Shown here one piece after another: positions 53,654 to 62,268 of a stretch of DNA of 64,000 nt (within the stretch, counting starts at the first letter, position 1; every line of letters starts with the position of its first letter). The stretch is from Thiobacillus sp. 0-1251 (GTDB taxonomy: Bacteria > Pseudomonadota > Gammaproteobacteria > Burkholderiales > Thiobacillaceae). Position numbers and translations under genes: made by a program. The stretch is from contig MKWL01000019.1 in NCBI GenBank assembly GCA_001899305.1, positions 124,001-188,000 on the forward strand, written 5' to 3'. The notes below the pieces were generated by a model. That model was given only the letters and a program-made list of their open reading frames with translations, did no database searches and was not told the DNA's origin.

Positions 53654-54505
53654 TTAGGCCTGAAGCTGGGCGGTAGCGGATTGCTGCTGCCGTTCCAGGG
53701 TGCCGACGAACTCGACACAGGCTTGGGCGACGCCTTCCCGGTCGTTGTCCAGAGTCAGCATGTGATAGCTGTTGGTGAAGATGATTTTTTCGATGCGGCT
53801 TGAACCCAGGCGGCTTGCGAGCAGGTTGGGGGTACGCAGGCTGGCCATTTCGTCCTCGGCCGCGTGCAGGATGAGGGCCGGCTGGGTGATGCCGGACAGG
53901 CTGGCCCGGATGCGGCGCATCATGCGATAAGCCTCGTAGATGGCCGAAAGCGGCAGGTCCCGGGCGCCGGCGGCGGAGTTGCCGGTGGATTCCATCTGGC
54001 GGGCGATCCATTCGCGGATACGGGGATTTTTGATGCCATAGGGGTCTTTCTCCCGCAGGCGGTAGCGGTGCCGTAGCGGAGTCGGATGGGCCAGGGGCAG
54101 TAGAGGCAATAGCCGGCGGAACCAGGGCAGGTTCCAGCCATCGTAAAAAAGCGTGGTGGAAATCAGCAGCAGGCCGGAGACTGAGCTCTCGTCGCGGAGG
54201 GCCAGCCGCAAGGCCAGGTCGGACCCTATGCAGAGGCCACCCACTGCGGCGGGACCGTGATCGGCTACCAGTGCCGCCAGACACTCGCTGGCCATGGATT
54301 CCCACTGCTGCCAGGGAAGAACCGGTGCACAATCGCCGGGGCGCTGGCCGTACCCGCTCAGATAAGGCACGCTGACCGTGTGCCCGGCCCGGTGGAGGCG
54401 TTGGGCGAGCAGCTGAATTTCCAGCGGATTGCCGCGCAATCCGTGCAATAACAGGACCGGGGGGCGATGGCCGATTAGAAAAATGTCCTGCATTGAGGGC
54501 TCCAT
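53654..54505 (-). CDS. Alpha/beta hydrolase with Cys in the nucleophile position
   Basis: A 283-residue alpha/beta hydrolase. The oxyanion motif is LLLHGLRGNP, and the nucleophile elbow reads GGLCIGS, with Cys92 where most esterases have Ser. Asp218 (LHAAEDEMAS) and His248 (TNSYHMLTLD) complete the triad. A Cys nucleophile is typical of acyl transferases such as dienelactone hydrolase-type or thioesterase-like enzymes, and it could act as an acyl transfer or release enzyme on the neighbouring ACP. It is the first gene of the train. Confidence 0.85.
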   Translation of the reverse strand: MEPSMQDIFLIGHRPPVLLLHGLRGNPLEIQLLAQRLHRAGHTVSVPYLSGYGQRPGDCAPVLPWQQWESMASECLAALVADHGPAAVGGLCIGSDLALRLALRDESSVSGLLLISTTLFYDGWNLPWFRRLLPLLPLAHPTPLRHRYRLREKDPYGIKNPRIREWIARQMESTGNSAAGARDLPLSAIYEAYRMMRRIRASLSGITQPALILHAAEDEMASLRTPNLLASRLGSSRIEKIIFTNSYHMLTLDNDREGVAQACVEFVGTLERQQQSATAQLQA

Positions 54506-54610
54506 CGTGATGATCGAGCCACCTTAGCGGTTGGACGCTTACATTTGCCTGACAGTGGCGGGCTTGCAGAAGGGAACCGGGGAGCCGGCCTGCGTGCGTG
54601 GGGGCATGCA

Positions 54611-54643
54611 GAAAAAAATAGCCACGGTATACACCGTGGCTAT
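54611..54643 (-). terminator. Intrinsic terminator of rpoH
   Basis: An 11 bp stem (54618-54628 with 54633-54643) with a four-base loop, followed in the minus-strand direction by seven T. It lies 37-69 bp after the rpoH stop and separates it from the hydrolase gene train downstream. Confidence 0.88.
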
Positions 54644-54679
54644 CGCAATAAATTGGCTGCGGCGCCGTGTATTCAGCGC

Positions 54680-55525
<846 letters not shown>

Positions 55526-55551
55526 GCGTGTAAAACCCCCTTTTAAATATT

Positions 55552-55578
55552 TTAGCACTCTCATCCTAAGAGTGCTAA
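55552..55578 (-). promoter_or_regulatory. CIRCE operator (HrcA site) upstream of rpoH
   Basis: TTAGCACTC (55552-55560), nine spacer bases and GAGTGCTAA (55570-55578) match the CIRCE consensus exactly in both half-sites. It lies 27 bp upstream of the rpoH start. On the minus strand TTAGCA and TAAAAT with an 18-base spacer overlap it, so repressor binding would cover a possible promoter. HrcA is not encoded in this window. Confidence 0.9.
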
Positions 55579-55616
55579 GGCCGGGCTGGGTTCCCGGCGA
55601 GGAAAACAAGGGGAAA

Positions 55617-56525
55617 TCAGCGTGTCGCTTCGACCTGATGCAGGCTTCGTGTCACAGAGAGCCAGGCGCCTAGCCAGCCGAATAGCGTGGTCAGGCCAAG
55701 CACCATGGCGATTTCGGCTCCGTCCGGTGGCAGCAGATGAAATGTCGACCCATAAAGGACCGCCAGATGTTCGACTGGTTCACGCAGGATTGTGCCCGCC
55801 ACCGCCAGCACGCCACCGGCGGCCAGTCCACCGAACAAGCCCTGTAGCGCCCCCAGGTAGAGAAACGGGCGGCGGATATGGCGGTCAGTGGCGCCGATCA
55901 AGCGACTGACCAGGATTTCGTCGCGCCGGGCCAGCACCTGGGCACGGATGGCATTGCCCGAGATGGCGATCAGGGCAATGGCAAACAATCCGGCCAGCAG
56001 CCAGACCCCAGTATGTCCGATGGCGAGCGCGGCCTGCAGGCGCTCTGCCCACTGGCTGTCGAGATGGGTTTCCGCGACCCCCGGCATTTTGCGCAGACCG
56101 TCGGAAATACGCACCAGCGCGTCGCGCGACGTGGCCTGGGGCCGCACGATCCAGGCGTCCGGTAACGGGTTCTCCGTCAGGCCGGCCGTGATGTCAGCCA
56201 GATCCTGTGAAGCGCTCAGGGTGGCCAGCGCCTCGTCCTTGGGTATGAAGCGGGCCTGGGCAATATCGGGCTGCTTGAGCCGCGCGGCAATGGCCTGTTT
56301 TTGTTCGGTAGATGCGCCGGCGTCGAGAAACAGGCTGATCTCCGGCTGCGCCGGTAGTTCGCCTGCCACTCGGCTGAGATTCGCCAGTCCCAGATACAGC
56401 CCACTGGGCAGGCTGATCGCCACGCCCATGGCCAGCGCAGTCAGCAGCGTCGTGAACGCCTGGATGCGCAGCCGATGCAAGGCGGTGCCGAGCGCGTGTT
56501 TGTGGTGACGTATCCAGCCGATCAT
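55617..56525 (-). CDS. ftsX: Cell division protein FtsX
   Basis: A 302-residue integral membrane protein with four hydrophobic helices: one near the N-terminus (FTTLLTALAMGVAISLPSGLY), a periplasmic domain of about 120 residues, then three C-terminal helices. It pairs with FtsE to control peptidoglycan hydrolases at the septum. It overlaps ftsE by four bases. Confidence 0.95.
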   Translation of the reverse strand: MIGWIRHHKHALGTALHRLRIQAFTTLLTALAMGVAISLPSGLYLGLANLSRVAGELPAQPEISLFLDAGASTEQKQAIAARLKQPDIAQARFIPKDEALATLSASQDLADITAGLTENPLPDAWIVRPQATSRDALVRISDGLRKMPGVAETHLDSQWAERLQAALAIGHTGVWLLAGLFAIALIAISGNAIRAQVLARRDEILVSRLIGATDRHIRRPFLYLGALQGLFGGLAAGGVLAVAGTILREPVEHLAVLYGSTFHLLPPDGAEIAMVLGLTTLFGWLGAWLSVTRSLHQVEATR

Positions 56526-57184
56526 GCCGGCACCTCGCCGATTCTGCCGTGATCCAGATGCAGCGTGCGTCCGCCCAGCGCCGTGATGGCGCGTTCGTCG
56601 TGAGTGGCGATCACCAGGGTGGTGCCGACCTGATGGAAATCGCGGAACATGGCCATGATGTCAGCCGCGTAGCCGGCGTCGAGGTTGCCGGTCGGTTCGT
56701 CGGCCAGCAGCAGGGCGGGGCGGGAGACCAGCGCGCGGGCGATGCACAGGCGCTGCTGTTCGCCGCCCGACAGGCTGACGGGATTGGCTTTCTCGCGGTT
56801 GAGTAGGCCGACCTTGTCGATCACGGCGCGGGCGCGTTTCAGGGCCTCGCGGCGGTCGAAGCCGGCGATGTCGAGCGGCAGCACCACGTTGTCGATCACG
56901 CTGCGGTCGAACAGCAGCTTGTGGTCCTGGAATACCAGTCCGATGTTGCGGCGCAGATAGGGCACCGCACGGCGCGACAGCCGGCTGACATTCTGGCCGC
57001 TGACCGACACCACGCCGCTGGTGGGGCGCTCGATGGCGGCGATGAGTTTCAGCAGCGTGCTCTTGCCGGCGCCGGAATGACCGGTCAGGAAAACCAGTTC
57101 GCCTTGTTCGATGGCAAGGCTGACGTTGGACAGGGCCTCATGGCCGCCGGGGTAGCGTTTGGTGACCTGGTTGAAGCTGATCAT
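56522..57184 (-). CDS. ftsE: Cell division ATP-binding protein FtsE
   Basis: A 220-residue ABC ATPase with Walker [10 protein letters not shown], signature [15 protein letters not shown] and Walker [12 protein letters not shown]. It overlaps ftsX downstream and ftsY upstream by four bases each, giving the usual ftsY-ftsE-ftsX block. Confidence 0.96.
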   Translation of the reverse strand: MISFNQVTKRYPGGHEALSNVSLAIEQGELVFLTGHSGAGKSTLLKLIAAIERPTSGVVSVSGQNVSRLSRRAVPYLRRNIGLVFQDHKLLFDRSVIDNVVLPLDIAGFDRREALKRARAVIDKVGLLNREKANPVSLSGGEQQRLCIARALVSRPALLLADEPTGNLDAGYAADIMAMFRDFHQVGTTLVIATHDERAITALGGRTLHLDHGRIGEVPA

Positions 57185-58185
57185 GCAGTAAACACCGCCT
57201 CGACGAACTCGCGCGCGTCGAAGGGGCGCAGGTCGTCAACGGTCTCGCCGACGCCGATGTAGCGCACCGGGATCGGCCGCGCCTGGGCAATGGCCGCGAT
57301 GGCGCCGCCCTTGGCGGTGCCGTCGAGCTTGGTCAGCGCGAGACCCGTCACGCCGAGGGCGTCGTCGAAGGCCTTGACCTGGGCGACGGCGTTCTGGCCA
57401 GTGTTGGCGTCCAATACCAGCAGCACCTCGTGCGGCGCGCCGGAAATGGCTTTTTCGATCACGCGCTTGACCTTCCTGATTTCCTCCATCAGATGGAGCT
57501 GCGTCGGCAGGCGGCCGGCGGTATCGGCCAGCACCACGTCGATGTTGCGCGCGCGCGCGGCCTGGATGGCGTCGAAAATCACCGCGGCGGAATCGCCTTT
57601 TTCCTGGCTTACCACCGTCACGTTGTTGCGCTCGCCCCAGACCTGCAGCTGTTCGCGCGCGGCTGCGCGGAAGGTGTCGCCGGCCGCCAGTAGCACCGAC
57701 AGGCCTTGCGACTGGTACAGCTTGGCGAGCTTGCCGATGGTGGTGGTCTTGCCGGCGCCGTTGACGCCCGCCAGCATGAGGATGAACGGCTTGTGCGGGG
57801 TGACGTCGAGTGGTGCCTGCAGCGGGGTCAATAGGTCGACCAGCGCTTGCTTCAGGGCCGCCTGCAGGTCGGAGGCCTCGGTCAGGTTTTCACGTCTGAC
57901 CTTTTTTTGCAGGGCGTCGAGCAGGGCCTGGGTCGCGTCCACGCCGACATCGGCCGTGATCAGGATGGTCTCGAGTTCCTCGAACAGCTCGGCATCGATT
58001 TTGCGGCCGACGCCGAACAGGCCGGCCAGCTGGCCGCCCAGCCGATCGCGGGTCTTGGCGAGACCCTGCTTCAGCCGCTGCGCCCAGCCGGGACGCGACT
58101 CAACTGGCAGGGGTGCGGACTCGACCGGCGTGGCAGGCGTGGCCGGTTCGGCAGCAGGCGGTTTGGGCTTGAAGAAACTAAACAC
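57181..58185 (-). CDS. ftsY: Signal recognition particle receptor FtsY
   Basis: A 334-residue SRP GTPase with an N-terminal Pro/Ala/Glu-rich tail, then the NG domain: GVNGAGKTTTIGKLAK, DTAGRLPTQLHLMEE and TKLDGTAKGGA. It targets ribosome-nascent chains to the membrane with the SRP. It is short for the family because the acidic A domain is reduced, as in many betaproteobacteria. It is divergent from the M16 peptidase genes. Confidence 0.96.
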   Translation of the reverse strand: MFSFFKPKPPAAEPATPATPVESAPLPVESRPGWAQRLKQGLAKTRDRLGGQLAGLFGVGRKIDAELFEELETILITADVGVDATQALLDALQKKVRRENLTEASDLQAALKQALVDLLTPLQAPLDVTPHKPFILMLAGVNGAGKTTTIGKLAKLYQSQGLSVLLAAGDTFRAAAREQLQVWGERNNVTVVSQEKGDSAAVIFDAIQAARARNIDVVLADTAGRLPTQLHLMEEIRKVKRVIEKAISGAPHEVLLVLDANTGQNAVAQVKAFDDALGVTGLALTKLDGTAKGGAIAAIAQARPIPVRYIGVGETVDDLRPFDAREFVEAVFTA

Positions 58186-58280
58186 GGATAAAGGCAGTCA
58201 GCATAGCTGTTTGACGGACGCCTAATCTTATCATTCGGCTACGGCTTATCATTCGGACTCATTCAACAAGAGGTGGAAAC

Positions 58281-59642
58281 ATGCTCGGCATGCGGGAAAT
58301 GCTGCTGGCGCTGCTGATGGTGGGCAGCGTGCAGGCGGCGGTGACGGACGTCACGCTGGACAATGGTATGCGGGTGATCGTACAGGAAGATCATCGGGCA
58401 CCAGTGATGGTGTCGCAGGTGTGGTATCGCGCCGGATCGATGGACGAATTCAACGGTACCACCGGGGTGGCGCATGTGCTGGAGCACATGATGTTTCGCG
58501 GCACGAATACGGTGCCGCCGGGCGAATTCTCCAAGCGCATTGCCGCCGCGGGCGGGCGCGAGAATGCGTTCACCAACCGCGATCATACGGCGTATTTCCA
58601 GCAGATGCAGAAAGACCGGCTGGAGCTGGCGATGCAGTTGGAATCCGACCGCATGGCCAACCTCGTCATCCGCGATGATCTGTTCGCCAAGGAAATGCAG
58701 GTGGTGATGGAGGAACGCCGGCTGCGCACCGACGACCAGCCGCAGTCGGTAGTATATGAACGCCTGATGGCGACGGCCTACCAGGAGAGTCCTTATCGCC
58801 GTCCTGTCATCGGCTGGATGGACGATCTCCAGCACATGAGCGCGCAGGATGCACGCGATTGGTACGCCCGCTGGTATGTACCGAACAATGCGACCCTCGT
58901 AGTGGCCGGCGATGTGAAGTCGGACGACGTGATCGCCATGGCGAAGCGGTATTTCGGGGTGATTCCCGCCCGTGTGTTGCCGGTGCGCAAGCCGCAGGAC
59001 GAACCCGCGCAAATCGGCGAGAAGCGCGTCGTGGTCAAGGTTCCGGCGAAGGTTCCCTATCTGCTGATGGCCTGGCATGCGCCCATCCTCAAGGACTGGG
59101 AAAAGGATACCGCGCCCTATGCGCTGCAGATACTTGCGGGTGTGCTTTCCGGGAACGACTCGGCGCGCCTGCAGAAATCGCTGGTCAAGACGCAGCAGAT
59201 CGCAGTGAGCACGAGTGCCGGCTACGACGCCGTTTCGCGCGGCCCGGGCATGTTCATGATCGACGCGACGCCAGCGCCGGGCAAGACAGCGGATGAACTC
59301 GAAAAAGCCATACGTGGCCAGGTCGAACGTATCCAGCGCGAGGGTGTCAGCGAAGCGGAACTTGCCCGGGTGAAGGCGCAAGTCATTGCGGCCGACGTCT
59401 ACCAGCGCGACTCGTTGTTTTACCAGGCGATGCAGTTGGGCGAATACGTGACCGCGGGCCTGCCGCCCGAGGCGCTAGCGCACAGGGTCGACAAATTGCG
59501 CGCGGTGAGCGCCGGAGAGGTGCAGGCTGCAGCGAGGCAATGGCTGCAGGATGACCAGTTGAGCGTAGGCATACTCGACCCACAAGCTTTGCAACCCCAG
59601 ACGCGCCGTCCAGCGGTGCCGGGAGTCCGCCATGACAATTAA
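58281..59642 (+). CDS. M16-family zinc peptidase, active subunit
   Basis: A 453-residue protein with an N-terminal signal peptide (LLALLMVGSVQAAV) and the inverted zinc motif HVLEH (His65, Glu68, His69), followed by the conserved MMFRGT and ENAFTNRDHTAYF. It is the catalytic member of a pair with the next gene, which it overlaps by 11 bases. It probably acts in the periplasm; the substrate is unknown. The 95 bp before it contain a 12 bp direct repeat (58227-58238 and 58245-58256). Confidence 0.92.
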   Translation: MLGMREMLLALLMVGSVQAAVTDVTLDNGMRVIVQEDHRAPVMVSQVWYRAGSMDEFNGTTGVAHVLEHMMFRGTNTVPPGEFSKRIAAAGGRENAFTNRDHTAYFQQMQKDRLELAMQLESDRMANLVIRDDLFAKEMQVVMEERRLRTDDQPQSVVYERLMATAYQESPYRRPVIGWMDDLQHMSAQDARDWYARWYVPNNATLVVAGDVKSDDVIAMAKRYFGVIPARVLPVRKPQDEPAQIGEKRVVVKVPAKVPYLLMAWHAPILKDWEKDTAPYALQILAGVLSGNDSARLQKSLVKTQQIAVSTSAGYDAVSRGPGMFMIDATPAPGKTADELEKAIRGQVERIQREGVSEAELARVKAQVIAADVYQRDSLFYQAMQLGEYVTAGLPPEALAHRVDKLRAVSAGEVQAAARQWLQDDQLSVGILDPQALQPQTRRPAVPGVRHDN

Positions 59643-60939
59643 GGCCTTTTGTATCGCGCTATTGCTGAGCCTGCCTCTGTCGGCGCAGGCAGCGTTGGCC
59701 ATCCAACACTGGCAAACCCCGCACGGCACGCAGGTGATTTTCGTGGAAAGCCATGAATTGCCCATCCTCGATATCTCGGTGGACTTCCCCGCGGGCAGCG
59801 CACGCGATCCAGGCGACCAGGCGGGCCTAGCCCAGCTGACCCACATTCTCCTCGACCAGGGAGCCGGCGGTCTCAGCGATACGGCGATCGCCCATCGCCT
59901 GGCCGATGTGGGAGCCGTGCTGGGCGGCACGTTCGACCGCGATCGTGGAGGCGTCACGTTGCGTACCTTGTCGTCCCAGGCAGAGAAGGACGCAGCGCTC
60001 GACATTCTGGCGCGCGTGCTGCAACAGCCCGATTTCCCGCAGGCTGTGATCAAGCGCGAGAAACAGCGACTCATTGCCGGTATCCGCGAGGCGGAGGCCG
60101 ACCCTGGCACCGTGGCCGACAAGGCGTTCTATCGTGCGTTGTATGGCACCCATCCCTATGCTCACGACGAATCAGGCGACCCGGCAGCGATCGCAAAACT
60201 GACGCGTGGGGATGTGCAGACGTTCTACCGTACGCACTACAGTGCACCCAATGCCGTGATTTCGCTGATGGGCGATATCTCCCGTGCCGAGGCAGAGGCC
60301 ATCGCCGCCCGTCTAGCGGGTGGCCTGTCCAGTGCGGCGGCCGTTTCGGCGTTGCCGAAGCCTGGACCGGCGAGGACAAATGAACAGCGGATTGCGTTTC
60401 CCTCCACGCAAAGCCATGTGTTGGTGGGAGCGGTGGGCGTAGCGCGTAACGCCCCCGATTTCTTTCCGTTATTCGTGGGCAACTATGTGCTGGGCGGCGG
60501 CGGCTTCGATTCGCGGCTGATGCGCGAAGTGCGCGACAAGCGTGGCTATGCCTACAGCGCGTATAGCTATTTCCTGCCGATGATGGAGGACGGGCCATTC
60601 CAGCTTGGCCTGCAGACCAAGCTGGCGCAAACCGACGACGCGCTCAAGGTGGCGCAGGCCACGCTGCGGCAATTCATCGCCGACGGCCCCAGCGAAGCGG
60701 AACTGAAGCAGGCCAAGGACAACCTCACCGGCGGCTTTCCGTTGCGTATCGACAGCAACAAGAAGATTCTCGAATACTTGTCGCTGATTGGCTTCTACAA
60801 GCTGCCTCTGGATTATCTGGATACCTGGGTCGACAAAATCAATGCAGTTGATGTGGCGACCGTGAAACAGGCGTTTGCCCGTCACATCGATCCTGACAAG
60901 CTGGTGACGGTCATCGTGGGAGGAGAGAGTGCTCGCTAA
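59632..60939 (+). CDS. M16-family peptidase homologue, non-catalytic subunit
   Basis: A 435-residue protein with a signal peptide (IALLLSLPLSAQAAL). The site corresponding to HxxEH reads QLTHILLDQ, so zinc and catalytic residues are lost. The M16 C-terminal half is intact (RLMREVRDKRGYAYSAYSYF). It would form a heterodimer with the active M16 subunit encoded upstream, as in other two-gene M16 systems. It overlaps rsmD by 11 bases. Confidence 0.9.
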   Translation: MTIKAFCIALLLSLPLSAQAALAIQHWQTPHGTQVIFVESHELPILDISVDFPAGSARDPGDQAGLAQLTHILLDQGAGGLSDTAIAHRLADVGAVLGGTFDRDRGGVTLRTLSSQAEKDAALDILARVLQQPDFPQAVIKREKQRLIAGIREAEADPGTVADKAFYRALYGTHPYAHDESGDPAAIAKLTRGDVQTFYRTHYSAPNAVISLMGDISRAEAEAIAARLAGGLSSAAAVSALPKPGPARTNEQRIAFPSTQSHVLVGAVGVARNAPDFFPLFVGNYVLGGGGFDSRLMREVRDKRGYAYSAYSYFLPMMEDGPFQLGLQTKLAQTDDALKVAQATLRQFIADGPSEAELKQAKDNLTGGFPLRIDSNKKILEYLSLIGFYKLPLDYLDTWVDKINAVDVATVKQAFARHIDPDKLVTVIVGGESAR

Positions 60940-61504
60940 GCGCGCCGCACCCCAGCGGGCGCACGGCGCGTCCAACCGGGTGCGCATCATCGGCGGGCAA
61001 TATCGCCGCCGCCTGCTCGATTTCCCCGATGGCGCGGGTTTGCGCCCGACGCCCGACCGCGTGCGCGAGACGCTGTTCAACTGGCTGGGCCAGGATCTGC
61101 CGGGGTGGACCTGTCTGGACCTGTTTGCCGGCAGCGGCGCGCTCGGCTTCGAGGCAGCCTCGCGTGGGGCGGGACGAGTCGTCATGATCGAACGCGATCT
61201 CAAGGCCGGCGGTGCGCTGGAAAAGAACCGTGCGGTGCTCGGAGCAAATCAGGTCGAGATCCTCCGCGCCGACGCGCTGGCGTGGCTGGCGTACAACCGC
61301 GAGACGTTCGACCTGATTTTCGTCGATCCACCGTTCGACAGCGGCCTGGCCGGGGCGGTGCTGGCCGATCTGGCGTGCCATCTCAAACCCGGCGGACATG
61401 CCTATATCGAACAGGGGACGGCAGTCGTGGCGCCTCCGGGGTTTATCATCCACCGCAGCGGGCGCGCGGGGCGTTCGCATTTCGCGCTACTGATCAAGGA
61501 ATGA
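60929..61504 (+). CDS. rsmD: 16S rRNA (guanine-966 N2) methyltransferase
   Basis: A 191-residue methyltransferase with the AdoMet motif [19 protein letters not shown] and the catalytic VDPPFDS. The N-terminus [14 protein letters not shown] is typical of RsmD. It overlaps the M16 gene by 11 bases, and coaD starts 7 bases after its stop. Confidence 0.95.
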   Translation: MLAKRAAPQRAHGASNRVRIIGGQYRRRLLDFPDGAGLRPTPDRVRETLFNWLGQDLPGWTCLDLFAGSGALGFEAASRGAGRVVMIERDLKAGGALEKNRAVLGANQVEILRADALAWLAYNRETFDLIFVDPPFDSGLAGAVLADLACHLKPGGHAYIEQGTAVVAPPGFIIHRSGRAGRSHFALLIKE

Positions 61505-61511
61505 TGAATCC

Positions 61512-61994
61512 ATGCTGACTGCCGTCTATCCCGGTACCTTCGACCCCATCACACGCGGCCACGAGGATCTGGTGCGGCGTGCGGTGCGGCTGTTCGACTG
61601 TGTCATCGTCGCGGTGGCCGAATCGCGCAACAAACGACCTTTCTTCACCATGGAGGAGCGGGTGGCGATGACGCGCGACGTGCTGGCCGACGTTCCGCAG
61701 GTGCGGGTCGAAGGGTTTTCCGGTCTCCTGATCGATTTTGTCGCCGAACAGGGCGCGATAGCAGTACTGCGGGGGCTGCGCGCGGCGTCCGACTTTGAAT
61801 ACGAATTCCAGCTGGCGGGCATGAACCGCAACCTCAAGCCCGACATCGAAACCCTGTTCCTGACGCCGTCGGACCAATACATGTTCATTTCCGCCAGCAT
61901 GATCCGCGAGATCGCGCAGCTGGGCGGCGACGTGACGCCTTTCGTCCACCCATTGGTGGCGCGGCGATTAAGTGAGAAAATAAGAAAAAGCTGA
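61512..61994 (+). CDS. coaD: Phosphopantetheine adenylyltransferase
   Basis: A 160-residue nucleotidyltransferase for coenzyme A synthesis, with the [12 protein letters not shown] nucleotide motif and the [10 protein letters not shown] signature. The length is normal. It lies between rsmD and the ferredoxin gene, a common betaproteobacterial order. Confidence 0.97.
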   Translation: MLTAVYPGTFDPITRGHEDLVRRAVRLFDCVIVAVAESRNKRPFFTMEERVAMTRDVLADVPQVRVEGFSGLLIDFVAEQGAIAVLRGLRAASDFEYEFQLAGMNRNLKPDIETLFLTPSDQYMFISASMIREIAQLGGDVTPFVHPLVARRLSEKIRKS

Positions 61995-62264
<270 letters not shown>

Positions 62265-62268
62265 TCAC

